64,000 bases of DNA from Palaemon carinicauda (lineage: Eukaryota; Arthropoda; Malacostraca; Decapoda; Palaemonidae): NCBI RefSeq assembly GCF_036898095.1, contig NC_090751.1, forward strand, positions 89,389,883 to 89,453,882, given 5' to 3'. Positions 41,001-46,450 of the stretch are shown in pieces; position 1 is the first letter of the stretch; each line of letters begins with the position of its first letter. A model generated the notes under the pieces. It saw only the letters and a list, made by a program, of their open reading frames with translations, was not told the origin of the DNA and searched no databases. Position numbers and translations under genes: made by a program.

Positions 41001-43079
41001 TCTGTAAACAGTCGATTTCTAGCTTTGTAGGTAGAGTATATCTCTGATAGTAATAACGGTGTTGCGATGTGATATTCTGTAACTAACTTAAGTTCTTCAG
41101 CTGCAATTAATTAAGTTTATGTTAGCTGTTTAGTAAAGTTTCTAGAAGTTCCTTTTTTGCACTTTATTTGAAAATAAAATTATGCATTACCTTTTCTGTC
41201 ATGGAGGCACTGAGTTGTTTTATTTAAATATTAAAACTTCAATATTAGAATTCCCTGTCACTTGGCATATTATTTTCAAGGGTGGGCCTGTCAGTTGGAG
41301 GGGCTATCTTAATGAAATCTTTATGGTATTGTAGTTCCATAATGGATTTACAATATATTCTTTACCATTTTAACTCATATCAAATAGATAGAAGAATTAA
41401 AGTAATTTTAGCAAGGTTACGTATTGGTCATACTAAATTGACTCCCGGATTTTTAATGTGCGTCTAATGTTAAATTTACTGTCTTGAATCCTTTTTCAAA
41501 AGCCTTTTTGAAAAATCTTTAAGCTGTGGATAGAATTTAAAGAAAATTATTCAATTTTAAAAACATTACACTAATTTTAGAAGATTCCTAAATTAGTCAA
41601 ACTCTTCTAATCCATGTATGCATATTTTCTAATAAGTAAGATGATGTTAAAGGGAACTTCTCCTTGCAGCCATATTCGTGATGCCACTCCTGTGATGTTG
41701 ATGGTGTTCATACTGTTCTGTGTCCCAAGGTCTTTCAGGAGAGGTAAGAGATTAAATTAACTTCTGTGAACAAAAAAAAATATTTACCTTTTGTGTCTGT
41801 AAATTTATAATTTTGAGCTAAAATTAATAAATGGAATTTATAGTACAGTATATGAAAAATCAGTCTATGAAATGGCCTGTAATTGCAAGAGTTTACCAAG
41901 TATTTTTCCTTAGATAACAGTGGAAGTTCGTCACAGCCTGATATGGCGGAAGGTTGCCTTACATGGAAAGTGGTACATGAAAGAACGCCTTGGGGGATCA
42001 TCCTTTTGCTAGGTGGAGGCCTTGCCATGGCAGAAGCAGCCAAGGTCTCGGGTTTGTCAGCATGGCTTGGGTACCAGCTGCAGTATCTAGGTTTCATGCC
42101 TAAGGAAGCCATTGTGCTTTTCATATGTTTTGTAACAGCTATGCTTACAGAGGTAGCATCCAATACTGCAACAGCATCAGTACTTCTCCCTGTACTAAAG
42201 GATTTGGTAAGCAAAATAGACAAGCTTAGTTTCAATAATCTTTGATGTACTCACTGAAGATATTTTACGTCAGATATTTTACAATGAACTATGAAGATAT
42301 TTTATATCTGATATTTTACCATAAACCATAAGATATATTAAAATACAGTACAGTGTGCTATATTTGTATCATTTGGTTCAACATGTGTTAAGTCATCCAG
42401 TCTAGTTTGCATACCTCACACATTTCTTCTTTTCTTTCCAGTCGTTAGCTATTGGTGTGAATCCAATCTACCTGATGCTTCCCGCAGCTGTGTGCTGTGC
42501 TTATGCGTTCATGTTGCCTGTGGCTACTCCAGGAAATGCCATTGTCCTGACAGCTGCAGGTCTTAAGACTCATGAGATGGTATGCTTATTTGTTTTCACA
42601 GTGGCTATTACTTACAAGTTTCCATAAAACTGTAGATAGACTAGTCCCACATTACTTTGTGCCGAAAGGACTTTACATATTGTTATCCTGTTAGACTATT
42701 TATTTCTATTGTTTTCAAATTATTTTTATGTCATTCATTGGGATTCTTTGTGGACCTTATACATGTTTAATCATATCAAACTACCATTTCATATTAACTG
42801 GTTAAGTGCTAATATCTGTGTTAAAATTTTAGTTCTAAAGTATAAGAATACTTTCAGAGCAATGTTCTTATCATTTAAGTCTATGCTCTCAGAAAACCAT
42901 AGCATCAATAGCATATATTTATACTTCATCTTCTTCCATTCTAGATGCGTGCGGGCTTTGTCATGAACGTTTTGTGTGTTGTAATCGTCACCTTCATGAT
43001 CAACACTTTAGGAGTGGTATTGTTTGATGTGGATACCTTCCCAGAGTGGGCCATGAACGTCACTGCAGTCGTGTCCTGA
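2528..43079 (+). CDS. SLC13/INDY-type Na+-coupled di/tricarboxylate transporter, 3' eight exons (partial)
   Basis: The exons are 2528-2673, 37440-37622, 39493-39612, 40719-40940, 41670-41743, 41914-42206, 42442-42579 and 42945-43079, joined in phases 2,2,2,2,1,0,0 and ending in TGA. They encode 436 residues of a plasma-membrane carrier for citrate or C4 dicarboxylates. Seen directly are a charged cytoplasmic loop, the first SNT-like/Na-site region ([19 protein letters not shown]), hydrophobic segments, and the diagnostic SLC13 signature [17 protein letters not shown] in exon 6. Exon 7 has [10 protein letters not shown] and the last exon the typical C-terminus ending [10 protein letters not shown]. 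Family members are about 550-600 residues, so roughly 130-160 N-terminal residues lie upstream of the window. The 34.8-kb first intron is filled by transposons. The exact paralogue and substrate cannot be told from this sequence. Confidence 0.9.
2911..3377. repeat. DIRS copy 1 terminal inverted repeat (3' side)
   Basis: It runs from GGGTGAGATAGCCATG to its inverted partner CATGGCTATCTCACCC. The interior (for example CCAGAGAATTAAACTAAAGG and CCGTTACGCTTCGAGGGGG-like blocks) is the reverse complement of sequence at about 34780-35120 and 23600-23950, that is, of the opposite ends of the neighbouring copies. Inverted terminal repeats are typical of the DIRS1 group and separate it from the split direct repeats of PAT/Ngaro. 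Confidence 0.8.
3346..3440. repeat. DIRS copy 1 internal complementary region (ICR)
   Basis: The order CCATCAGGACGACATGGC / TATCTCACCC / AAAATTTTTCCCTTCGCTC / TTTTTTGGGCTTAAGCC / ATGTCGTCCTGATGGA is the reverse complement of a joined right end plus left end of the element. The matching joined form is present in direct orientation at about 23930-24010. In DIRS1 elements the ICR is thought to template completion of the circular DNA intermediate. Confidence 0.75.
3441..4246 (-). other. DIRS copy 1 region between recombinase and ICR
   Basis: This non-coding 3' region is conserved with 15766-16610 and 24511-25345. It includes the CTGCCCCCCTGGCAGG-like block, the GCGAAATGAGACGCACA block and a short GA run. 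On the minus strand a donor-like GTGAGT follows 3664, as in the other two copies at 15992 and 24704. Confidence 0.6.
4247..5350 (-). pseudogene. DIRS copy 1 tyrosine recombinase (frameshifted, altered active site)
   Basis: The main open frame is 4247-5194. It corresponds to the catalytic part of a DIRS tyrosine recombinase, the enzyme that integrates the circular DNA intermediate by strand exchange. The first active-site Arg is in [13 protein letters not shown] and the HxxR motif in PAGHDPRKV. The nucleophile Tyr is in [12 protein letters not shown]. The N-terminal part ([17 protein letters not shown] to KRFGISKK) is in another frame, and an extra T in the T-run near 5170-5180 breaks the join seen in copies 2 and 3. 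The Trp found two residues before SS in the other copies (TGWKSS) is Leu here (TGLKSS), at the His/Trp position of the active site. Probably non-functional. Confidence 0.85.
5210..7078 (-). CDS. DIRS copy 1 reverse transcriptase/RNase H/methyltransferase-like ORF
   Basis: This frame of 622 codons contains a DIRS-type reverse transcriptase. Early motifs are [20 protein letters not shown], motif A is [12 protein letters not shown], and motif C is [11 protein letters not shown]. RNase H follows, with [28 protein letters not shown] and ADALSR. The tail ([17 protein letters not shown] to [11 protein letters not shown] and [12 protein letters not shown]) resembles the methyltransferase-like domain that follows RNase H in DIRS1 elements. 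The catalytic Asp of motif A is Glu (copies 2 and 3 have SIDL), so polymerase activity is doubtful although the frame is open. The start is uncertain, because the frame is already open upstream and overlaps the Gag tail. The 3' end overlaps the recombinase frame. Confidence 0.9.
   Translation of the reverse strand: MANPRETRSDEMLPVGGRLRLFQDRWTFDPWAHSIIKNGLGWSWVTPPPTFHQFFQHSTPVLEEYVQELLNKKVIKRVKSTRFQGRLFCVPKKDSDKLRVILDLSPLNKFIVNNKFKMLTLQHIRALLLHKAFTVSIELADAYWHISMNRQASSYLGFRLQRRQYAFRAMPFGLNIAPRIFTQLAEMIVQQLRLQDVQVMAYLDDWLVWAASSEECLQASRKVTQFLEHLGFKINTKKSRLSPAQKFQWLGIHWNLQSHRLSIPLKKRKEIAGSVKRLLKSKRISRRQQEQVLGSLQFASVTDPVLRAQLKDASGVWRRYASIARRDLMRPLPTRLRSLLKPWSEAKNLRRSVPLQPLPPSVVIHTDASLEGWGGHSPQRQVQGTWSPLFKTFHINFLEAMAVLLSLKRLSPRPSSHIRLTLDSAVVVRCLNRQGSRSPQLNQVLLPILRLADKRWHLSAVHLQGFCNVKADALSRTTPKESEWSLDADSFSFISRQVPKLQIDLFVTSDNKQLPLYVAPYEDPRAEAVDNMSLDWNRWSKIYLFPPPNLLLKVLTKLRTFQGTPALVAPKWPRSNWFPLILKLQPKIIPLPDPVLSQQVQKSTVFASSRKTRDLHLMIFSP
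7050..9006 (-). pseudogene. DIRS copy 1 Gag-like ORF1 (one frameshift near its C-terminus)
   Basis: The open frame 7207-9006 (599 codons) is the structural Gag-like protein of the element. Its N-terminus has a Cys/His cluster ([18 protein letters not shown]) likely to bind zinc. Then come a conserved block ending [14 protein letters not shown], an acidic middle, and a helical capsid-like half ([16 protein letters not shown] to [19 protein letters not shown]). A missing C near 7378, relative to copies 2 and 3, shifts the frame. The RG-rich tail ([10 protein letters not shown]), probably for nucleic-acid binding, therefore continues in another frame at 7050-7232. A splice acceptor just inside the first codons suggests that the true start may be on an upstream exon. 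Confidence 0.85.
8985..9000 (-). promoter_or_regulatory. Splice acceptor at the 5' edge of DIRS Gag (copy 1)
   Basis: On the minus strand the sequence reads CCCTTTCTTTTACAG followed by GAGGAGTATATCC, a strong polypyrimidine/AG acceptor with its first exon base at 8985. The same feature stands at 21287 in copy 2 and 30117 in copy 3, although the flanking leader has diverged. This suggests that Gag is made from a spliced transcript. Confidence 0.6.
9008..9880 (-). other. DIRS copy 1 leader, Gag-proximal part
   Basis: This is non-coding leader, homologous to 21300-22105 in copy 2. From about 9505 to 9840 it is crowded with GCCGGC and CCGGCA hexamers, a pattern repeated in copies 2 and 3. No open frame with a recognisable domain was found. 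Confidence 0.6.
10563..10639. repeat. (GA)n microsatellite inside the Tigger element
   Basis: Uninterrupted GA repeat of about 77 bases. Confidence 0.95.
10926..12805 (-). pseudogene. Tigger-type transposase (one frameshift)
   Basis: The frame 11405-12805 (466 codons) holds an N-terminal Psq/CENP-B-like helix-turn-helix (about residues 20-65, [20 protein letters not shown]), a second CENP-B-type DNA-binding domain (about 75-125), an acidic linker and the DDE/D catalytic domain. Catalytic Asp candidates are D219 ([10 protein letters not shown]), D333 ([11 protein letters not shown]) and D364 ([10 protein letters not shown]), a DD30D spacing typical of Tigger. The acidic C-terminal part continues in a different frame at 10926-11573, with the shift near 11405-11420, so a single indel separates it from an intact gene. 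Such transposases bind the terminal repeats and cut and paste the element at TA. Domesticated relatives exist, but the intact terminal repeats and TA duplication show this one is a mobile copy. Confidence 0.92.
13142..13340. repeat. AAT-rich and (CT)n microsatellites in the Tigger element
   Basis: AAT/AAC-type repeats run from about 13142 to 13268 and a pure CT tract from about 13296 to 13340. Open frames across them (poly-Asn, poly-Ile, Leu-Ser) are repeat artefacts. Confidence 0.9.
13811..14985 (-). other. DIRS copy 1 leader, 5' part
   Basis: It is homologous to 22110-23270 of copy 2, sharing for example TTCCTCCGGAAG, ACCAACGAA-GGACC and GGAGTTGTAGGACGGC. It ends at about 14985, where copy 2 would continue into the 5' terminal repeat, so the 5' end of copy 1 is deleted. 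No gene was seen. Confidence 0.65.
15040..15710. repeat. DIRS copy 2 terminal inverted repeat (3' side) with internal tandem duplication
   Basis: This is the reverse complement of the other end of the element (about 23600-23950), sharing for example CTTCCCCCTCGAAGCGTAAACG on the opposite strand. It contains a 193-bp tandem duplication: 15313-15505 repeats at 15506-15698 with very few differences. The duplication makes it longer than the matching repeats of copies 1 and 3. Confidence 0.85.
15675..15770. repeat. DIRS copy 2 internal complementary region
   Basis: CCATCAGGACGTCATGGC, TATCTCACCC, TTTTTCGCTTCGCTC, TTTTTTGGGCTCAAGCC and ATGATGTCCTGATG stand in this order. Together they are the reverse complement of a right-end/left-end junction. 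Confidence 0.75.
15771..16560 (-). other. DIRS copy 2 region between recombinase and ICR
   Basis: This is conserved non-coding 3' sequence, homologous to 3441-4246 and 24511-25345. A donor-like CTACAG|GTGAGT lies on the minus strand, with its last exon base at 15992. No recognisable protein was found. Confidence 0.55.
16615..17670 (-). pseudogene. DIRS copy 2 tyrosine recombinase (catalytic Arg lost, truncated end)
   Basis: An open frame of 351 codons covers the whole recombinase, from [20 protein letters not shown] at the N-terminus to SRVFFKHYA. HxxR (GHDPRKV), Trp (TGWKSS) and the nucleophile Tyr are kept. The first active-site Arg, present in copies 1 and 3 as SGARVSE, is Leu here (SGALVSE), which should abolish strand cleavage. 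A stop follows one residue after the Tyr, removing about 20 C-terminal residues present in the other copies. The 5' end overlaps the RT/RNase H frame. Confidence 0.88.
17514..19490 (-). pseudogene. DIRS copy 2 RT/RNase H/methyltransferase-like ORF (two nonsense codons)
   Basis: The long open part is 17514-18878 (454 codons). It carries the end of RT with [11 protein letters not shown], RNase H ([34 protein letters not shown]) and the methyltransferase-like tail ([12 protein letters not shown]). The RT start is at 18903-19178, with motif A intact ([14 protein letters not shown]), and is separated by a TAA at 18903-18905 where copy 1 has a Gln codon. A second TAA at 19212-19214 cuts off the upstream part (19212-19490) that overlaps the Gag tail. 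Both interruptions look like point decay after insertion. Confidence 0.88.
19354..21287 (-). pseudogene. DIRS copy 2 Gag-like ORF1 (several frameshifts and stops)
   Basis: Pieces in different frames are collinear with Gag of copies 1 and 3. The piece 20907-21281 has the Cys/His cluster [14 protein letters not shown] and [14 protein letters not shown]. The acidic middle is 20496-20888 and the next piece 20186-20560. The capsid-like half is 19718-20173 ([16 protein letters not shown]) and the RG-rich tail 19354-19689 ([20 protein letters not shown]). Breaks include a stop near 20907, an indel near 20180 and an extra T near 19740. A splice acceptor (first exon base 21287) sits at the upstream edge, as in the sister copies. 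Confidence 0.85.
21300..23530 (-). other. DIRS copy 2 leader
   Basis: About 2.2 kb of non-coding leader lies between Gag and the 5' terminal repeat. It is homologous to the split leader of copy 1 and, more distantly, to 30120-32230 in copy 3. GCCGGC-type hexamers are frequent at about 21770-22000 and 22170-22280. The open frames in it are not conserved between copies. Confidence 0.6.
23560..23965. repeat. DIRS copy 2 terminal inverted repeat (5' side)
   Basis: It includes CTTCCCCCTCGAAGCGTAAA, GATATCCTAAAGGGAAACC and GAAGGAACCTTCCATCAGG, and ends GCTTGAGCTCAAAAAA. It is the reverse complement of the 3'-side repeat at 15040-15480. Confidence 0.85.
23930..24030. repeat. Junction of DIRS copies 2 and 3
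   Basis: The right end CATGGCTTGAGCTCAAAAAA runs directly into the left end ACGGATTTTGAGCGAAGCG ... GGGTGAGATAGCC with no foreign sequence between. This joined order is the reverse complement of the ICR found inside each copy. Confidence 0.8.
24000..24450. repeat. DIRS copy 3 terminal inverted repeat (3' side)
   Basis: This is the reverse complement of about 32455-32800. Shared blocks are GTTAACACTTCGATGTGTAG, CGTTCCACAGCTAATCTCGT and GACGTAAACAAACGGGCGCC (opposite strand at the other end). Confidence 0.85.
24425..24515. repeat. DIRS copy 3 internal complementary region
   Basis: The order CATCAGGACGCCATGGCTAT, CTCACCC, TTTTTTGCTTCGCTC, TTTTTTGGGCTCAAGCC and ATGGCGTCCTGATGGA is the reverse complement of a joined right and left element end. 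Confidence 0.78.
24516..25345 (-). other. DIRS copy 3 region between recombinase and ICR
   Basis: This is conserved non-coding 3' sequence. On the minus strand an ATG at 24755-24757 opens a short frame ([18 protein letters not shown]) that ends exactly at a donor-like CAGCAAG|GTGAGT (last exon base 24704). It is a candidate leader exon, since an in-phase acceptor stands before Gag in each copy. The ATG is not conserved in copies 1 and 2. Confidence 0.45.
25346..28113 (-). pseudogene. DIRS copy 3 RT/RNase H fused in frame to tyrosine recombinase (RT N-terminus broken)
   Basis: A frame of 831 codons (25346-27841) carries RT from motif A ([14 protein letters not shown]) and [11 protein letters not shown]. 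RNase H follows ([34 protein letters not shown]), then the methyltransferase-like tail and a full recombinase. The recombinase has [26 protein letters not shown] and FFKHYAKQV, so all active-site residues are present. In copies 1 and 2 the two proteins are in overlapping different frames. Here about 4 extra bases near 26424-26431 fuse them. The RT N-terminus lies in another frame at 27859-27980 because of a 5-bp deletion near 27896-27900, and a TGA at 28110-28112 replaces a Trp codon of the sister copies. Confidence 0.9.
28156..30117 (-). CDS. DIRS copy 3 Gag-like ORF1 (open over its full visible length)
   Basis: This is the best preserved Gag of the array. The frame is open from the splice acceptor (first exon base 30117) to the stop at 28156. 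The first in-frame ATG (30081, [18 protein letters not shown]) lies inside the Cys/His cluster, which is completed upstream by CDHGFC. Starting at that ATG would remove part of a zinc-binding motif, so a start on an upstream exon is more likely. Other parts are [18 protein letters not shown], an acidic Ser/Pro/Thr-rich middle (about residues 130-200), a capsid-like helical half ([36 protein letters not shown]) and a basic Gln-rich then RG-rich tail ([20 protein letters not shown]). It should coat the element RNA. No database comparison was possible. Confidence 0.88.
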   Translation of the reverse strand, partial: EEQLKCDHGFCAVKHPHFYGHTACRTHAPCANKKGDLKFWDPQNCTVCQERLVDAFNNPPSAEVRDASREKLRRWVRGFQKNATGPYLATEDLRALLFPKASPDSVVPKDKIPTVQITVEPDVVMAQSMHECHLDTDNAERMSEISEATERNLMAQELDYEEDQVEYTESEQEVAPPSTTAPTPTPTEVSLPSTSATPDPIPTAQEMFRMLEALMDKKLQVTHEYIRSMGSSKEPKRISVKDLPACSHANPWRYAEHMPISTGRIFISEKVGSVAALEEVEFFPSFEAYPDCYVRLRSEPASKEETEPKEVIVFDLPKAQAMLANAFKSRGFTCSKLPALSKKHPTYVAPDDAILPFMEKAFAAVHKAVEEGKPCPALEECRPFSLVTPPDVRHWKDIQHTFVVGKLDPDVAGRQFNEDLPKLNDHLLRREQDTKERLAASMSLQVQLDVMAGDTRVPDHYMVLAKSHMATLVKDLYSFMKARRACREFVFSSATVRHEPRRLISSNIWGKLLFPSDLVKEITDKAATENRNLLNKWGMSKKRKSSQDDGPQPKRKSSKPKPQQRQQRRQFPGPATPQVAAQPQQTFQLVTQPVLSQSPVFTPAFEQQTTTFRPKGRGSSRGAGRDASRRPSRGRGGRGASGRGSKPSGHQKQ
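30120..32230 (-). other. DIRS copy 3 leader
   Basis: About 2.1 kb without a recognisable gene. GCCGGC, CCGGAG and CGGCAC hexamers cluster at about 30640-31060, parallel to the leaders of copies 1 and 2, although overall similarity is lower. Confidence 0.55.
32455..32810. repeat. DIRS copy 3 terminal inverted repeat (5' side) and junction with copy 4
   Basis: It ends GCTTGAGCCCAAAAATCTAT, joining directly to TTTTGGGTGAGATAGCC of copy 4. The segment of about 27 bases (CGGATTTTGAGCG...) found at the copy 2/copy 3 junction is missing here. Confidence 0.75.
32876..33564 (+). mobile_element. Tigger-derived MITE (689 bp)
   Basis: Ends CAGTGAACCCTCGCTACTTCG and CGATAAACGAGGGTTCACTG are flanked by TA on both sides (32874-32875 and 33565-33566). 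The left 80 or so bases match the right end of the 9882-13808 element and the last 350 or so match its left end, both reverse complemented. It is therefore an internal-deletion derivative in the opposite orientation. Its middle is filled with (TA)n, CA and GT repeats. Confidence 0.9.
32958..33155. repeat. (TA)n/(CA)n composite microsatellite
   Basis: TA tracts at about 32958-33019 and 33103-33155 surround TG-rich and CA-rich stretches, all inside the MITE. Confidence 0.9.
33700..35137. repeat. Long inverted repeat with arms of about 700 bp
   Basis: GATGAAAGGTTACTTCAG at about 33732 is mirrored by CTGAAGTAACCTTTCATC at about 35094-35111. TTGCTAGGAATTAGTTATAT near the centre is mirrored by ATATAACTAATTCCTAGCAA. 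The arms contain small indels, since the mirror centre shifts by about 5 bp along the arm. The spacer is about 34398-34435. Confidence 0.88.
35138..35299. other. Intron sequence right of the DIRS array
   Basis: AT-rich single-copy-looking DNA with no gene seen. The array border is CCCAAAAA|GATACAGTATA. Confidence 0.5.
35300..35965 (-). repeat. Interspersed repeat, family A (long copy)
   Basis: The minus strand reads AAGCTATAACCCTAGTTGGA, AAACAAGATGCTATACACCC, AAGGGCTCCAACAGGGAAAA and further, matching 48390-48740. On the + strand the shared blocks include CCAAAATCAAACCATTGTTC and CATGGCCTTCCACTGTCTTT. The CACATATA-AATAGTCT block near 35430 also appears in the 2128-2345 copy, so the boundaries are approximate. 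Confidence 0.7.
36180..36490 (+). repeat. tRNA-derived SINE
   Basis: It contains the B-box-like GGGGTTCGAGTCCCGCTC and then a body (TTAGTTCCTTCGGTCACTGC, AACCTCACCATCCTTGTGAG, GACTCTAGGGCATTGTTCTG, CTGTCCCTTGCCTCTGCC). The same order occurs at 47850-48130. The upstream tRNA-like part does not fold as a clean cloverleaf by eye, so it is called a SINE and not a tRNA gene. Confidence 0.75.
36491..37439. other. AT-rich intron DNA
   Basis: No gene was seen. It contains short AAT/ATA runs (about 36620-36675) and a short GA run near 37352-37366, and ends with the acceptor TCTTTGCAG of the next transporter exon. Confidence 0.6.
37440..37622 (+). CDS. SLC13-like transporter exon (first sodium-site hairpin)
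   Basis: The acceptor is TTTGCAG and the donor AG|GTAGGG. It encodes a Ser-rich loop, [17 protein letters not shown], then [17 protein letters not shown]. This matches the re-entrant hairpin of SLC13 carriers that holds the first Na+ site. It is in phase 2 at both ends. Confidence 0.88.
37958..38067. repeat. (GA)n-(GT)n microsatellite
   Basis: A GA tract at about 37958-38039 is followed without break by GT to about 38067. Confidence 0.95.
38068..39492. other. Transporter intron
   Basis: AT-rich intron sequence. No gene or named repeat was recognised. Confidence 0.6.
39493..39612 (+). CDS. SLC13-like transporter exon
   Basis: The acceptor is CTACCTCAG and the donor AG|GTAAGA. It encodes [20 protein letters not shown] followed by a hydrophobic helix ([15 protein letters not shown]). 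The NFATWM-F-P pattern is usual after the first Na-site hairpin in SLC13. Confidence 0.88.
39655..39845 (+). repeat. SINE-like interspersed repeat, family B
   Basis: After a CATA run it contains GGTAGCCGACA, GAGTTCGGCTGGTACTGCTA and GGTGCCACAG...TTATCCACCACA. It is the direct-orientation partner of the repeat at 130-400. Confidence 0.65.
39846..40718. other. Transporter intron, remainder
   Basis: AT-rich with several TACAGTA motifs. No gene was seen. Confidence 0.55.
40719..40940 (+). CDS. SLC13-like transporter exon
   Basis: The acceptor is TCCCACAG and the donor AAGT|GTAAGT. It encodes a charged cytoplasmic stretch ([20 protein letters not shown]), then [20 protein letters not shown] and [13 protein letters not shown]. 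The L.W.FRDPGF..GW pattern is characteristic of animal SLC13 proteins. Confidence 0.9.
40941..41669. other. Transporter intron
   Basis: AT-rich, no gene seen, and ends with the acceptor CTCCTTGCAG. Confidence 0.6.
41670..41743 (+). CDS. SLC13-like transporter exon
   Basis: Short exon encoding [20 protein letters not shown]. The D.TP.ML....F..P pattern is conserved in the family. The donor is AGAG|GTAAGA. Confidence 0.88.
41914..42206 (+). CDS. SLC13-like transporter exon with the family signature
   Basis: The acceptor is TTCCTTAG and the donor TTG|GTAAGC. It encodes [38 protein letters not shown] and the signature [19 protein letters not shown], which includes the second Ser-Asn-Thr motif of the SLC13 sodium/carboxylate site. 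Confidence 0.95.
42442..42579 (+). CDS. SLC13-like transporter exon
   Basis: The acceptor is CTTTCCAG and the donor ATG|GTATGC. It encodes [20 protein letters not shown] and [17 protein letters not shown], a conserved transmembrane pair and substrate-site loop. Confidence 0.92.
42580..42944. other. Transporter last intron
   Basis: No gene was seen. It ends with the acceptor TTCCATTCTAG. Confidence 0.6.
42945..43079 (+). CDS. SLC13-like transporter terminal exon
   Basis: It encodes the last transmembrane helix ([20 protein letters not shown]) and the C-terminus [20 protein letters not shown], then TGA at 43077-43079. The NVT near the end is a possible glycosylation site on the outside, as in many SLC13 proteins. 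Confidence 0.92.
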   Translation: MRAGFVMNVLCVVIVTFMINTLGVVLFDVDTFPEWAMNVTAVVS

Positions 43080-44664
43080 AAATTCCCGAGTTCAGGATTT
43101 CAGAAAGTTGAAGACAACAATCTCAGCTTTGGATTACATTTTATCATTCTTTTTATAACTGGAAACTAAAACGTAGTTTTATTGAACATAATTATTTGTT
43201 GTAACATATCTTTTCATCTCAATATTCATTTACTCCTTGTACCACAAGTAGAGTAGTGATGGAAAACCCATTTTTTCCAAATGTATCTCATTTACCCCAT
43301 ATAATATTGCCTTTGTTTGGTAAATATCATAAAGTCATCTGTATTAATTTCTTCATCCAGTCTATGTACAGCTTTATTTTTGAAATAATAATACCGAGCC
43401 AGGGCCAGAAAAGAATAGAGAATTTAATTTTTGTGTAAATGGGAAAATATGACAATGGTATACACTGTGCATGATATCATTGGTAAGTATGGGGACACAT
43501 CATATATTTAATCTATTGCTTTCATACCTGCTGAATTAGGTTCTGAGAAACATGCATACCAATTGCTTTAGGATTTTGGTTGAAGCCCACAACTAGGTGA
43601 TGAGATGTTAAGATAAGTTATCATAGGTTACTGCTGTGTGTGCTGTGCCTCCCGCAAGCACAGTCTCCTTTATTTTTACATTGAATTTTAGAATATAGTA
43701 TCAAATATCATTAGCAGGTTTGGAATTATACTAATCATTGAGTATTCATAGTTCCATTAATATTATTTTTTACTAACCTAAAGCTAGTGTAATCTCAGAT
43801 AATTATAAACGGTAGTCTCTTTTGTAATATTACCATAAATCCCATCCTTTTGTGGGGATTATAAAGGTTCAACAATGTATTGGAAGAATTAGAATTTTAC
43901 ATACACTTGTTAATTACATTTCATATTTATAGCATCGTAAACAAACCCAACAACTGTATTTGAAGATATTACAGTATTAAGAATTAGAATTACCTTTGGA
44001 AGAAAATAGTATTTATTAACTTTTCAGTTAAGAATGTAGTACATATACTGTACTGTATTAAGAACTGGAAATACTTTTGACTGAATGTAAATCCAATGTG
44101 CAGTGAAGCATATGGTATTAAGGGTTGAAATTACATCTGACTATAGAGTTAATTTAGCCATGATGAATATAGAATGGTATTGAAAATTGTTTCAGTTTCC
44201 AGCAGTTGGCAATTCCATTTTGTGAAGCAGCCATCTGTATTGAATACCGATGTACTTGTATTGTCAAGGATGTATATTAGGACCTGGCCATCATCACTTT
44301 GCCAGTTCTTGTAATTTATAGATACAAAAAATTCCACCAGGGGTTATGATATTACTCCTATATTGTGACAAGAAGTAGAGATTTTCTTGCGCGAACTTAA
44401 GACAGATAGAGGAATAGGGTTTTACATCTGCTCAATACCCCTGCTGTGTAAAATATCACTTAATAAAGATTCTGATGTAAGCAATAATACGTCTTGATAC
44501 GGCATGGTCCAAAAGCTATAAAAAGAAAGTTTGATTTGTGGTAATACTGAGCTGTGGATATCAGAAATATACAGGTAAAATTGTTACTGATTTACTTTAT
44601 AATTTATTCACCATCACTTCAAGAATGAAATAATGGGAGTTCAATTCTTTAATAAAGTTAGAAA

Positions 44665-44680
<16 letters not shown>
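43080..44680 (+). other. Probable 3' UTR of the transporter
   Basis: AT-rich non-coding sequence after the stop. AATAAA hexamers at 44462-44467 and 44651-44656 are possible polyadenylation signals. The true mRNA end cannot be fixed from sequence alone. Confidence 0.45.
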
Positions 44681-44705
<25 letters not shown>

Positions 44706-44706
44706 G
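44668..44706. repeat. (ATT)n microsatellite
   Basis: ATT trinucleotide run of about 39 bases just after the second AATAAA. Confidence 0.9.
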
Positions 44707-46450
44707 TTATTAATTATGATTACTGTGGTTATGTGTTTACTTTGCATTTTCCTTATTAAAGCCTGAAAGATTTCAAGGAGCAATTTCTAATTCTTGTAAA
44801 AGAGCTTCCTCATTTTCTAAAATTGGTACAGTATGATGATTGGATCAAGATGCAATACAGACTGTACTCTTTGTAATTAATTATTATAATTATCATTTTA
44901 AACTTATGTTATGTAGAAATTAACTCATAGGCTACTCAAGAAATTTCTTTTCCCCTTTGCACCTTCTATTTATTATATAATATATGAAAGATTTTGTGTA
45001 AAGCCATTTTCTTTTGCACTTGTATTTTACTTAACTTTTCCTAAACATCCATTGTTTAGCATGTGTCGATTTTATATTCATAAAATTTTTATATTAAAGC
45101 GTGCCTTTATATGTTTCTACTTTATAGATCTACATTTACAGTTCTTATGCATGTCTGTGCAATACAGTACATTCAAAGTGCTGTGTTAGTATCAATTTCC
45201 TACAAAGCACACTTCATGAATTTTATTCCATTAAGAACTACAGCCTGTGTAATCCCATTAACTTGATGGTTTTGGCTTCATATCTCAGATCCTTTTGACT
45301 GAATCTTCCAGCGACATATCGATGTTCTTATTATATGCAAATAAGTTCGCTGTTTCCCTATTTTAACCATCATTGTTAGATTAATCTCTCTGGTGCCAGC
45401 ATTTACTGTTGCTCACTGAGAAGTCCTGCAAGTTTCTATCGTTTTGTAATTGGAAGTCTATTAAAGACAAGGAATTTATGCTGATTGTTATTGAACATTC
45501 ACATGCAAAATAATTAGAAGCTGTGGTGATTACTTTGAATATAATATATTATGGTATTCTTACTTTACTTGCTTATTTCCTTTTCCTTTTCCTTTAAGCA
45601 GAAATTGGCCATCTGCTGTCACAAACATAGAGTATCTAAAAGCTCTAAGATGTGACAAAGATAAAGATTATCATGGCAATGGCTACTTTAAAGTATTGTA
45701 TGGTACAGTATATATATTTTATGGTATTAACACATTTTTAAACTACAAAATAGGCTGTGAGGAGCAGTTTTAAAATTTTGTCTTAAGATTTTGTTTTAAA
45801 AATCCAGATATTTTGACAATGTAAAACCTCATGAAATCAAACAGCTGCAGTACCGTACATCGTTTCATTGCCTTTGATGACAGCTTTGGGATTCTACCTT
45901 TGAACCATTTTCTTAGATTCTTGTAACTTTTCATCCTTCAGATGAAGGTGTTTCGCTTCTGTTGGGGTCATACTCAACTTGTTTTCTTTTCTTCATTGTT
46001 TTTCATTTTTATTTTTTAGCCTCTGCTAGACAATGGCATTTGTTAGCCCAACCCATTGGACTCCTTATAAAGAATAGTACTTATAACATTTTTTACAACT
46101 GAATTGGTTGCTGAATTTTGTTTTATGCACAACATAGTCAATTATAATGTTTCACCAACGGGTAAGTTTTTCGTGATTGTCATCAAAAGAAACATATTTT
46201 ATCCTTGGTATATTTTTTATTCCCCAACTTTGGCTATTTAATTTTACTAAAAAGACATTTTGCTCCAAACTGAATAATCATTGTGAACACTTCTGATAAT
46301 CTGAAATGTAATTTTCCTTTTGAAAACAGTAAAAAAATGAGGAAAACAGATTTAGAAGAAAACTAAACAGTTTGCTATAAAAACTCTGGTCTTTTATTTT
46401 TTTTTATGCATTATCTAGAATTTCTTGATAGAGCAACAAGGTCTTGTTTT
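44707..46450. other. AT-rich intergenic DNA
   Basis: About 1.7 kb with no recognisable exon, repeat family or RNA gene. Confidence 0.5.
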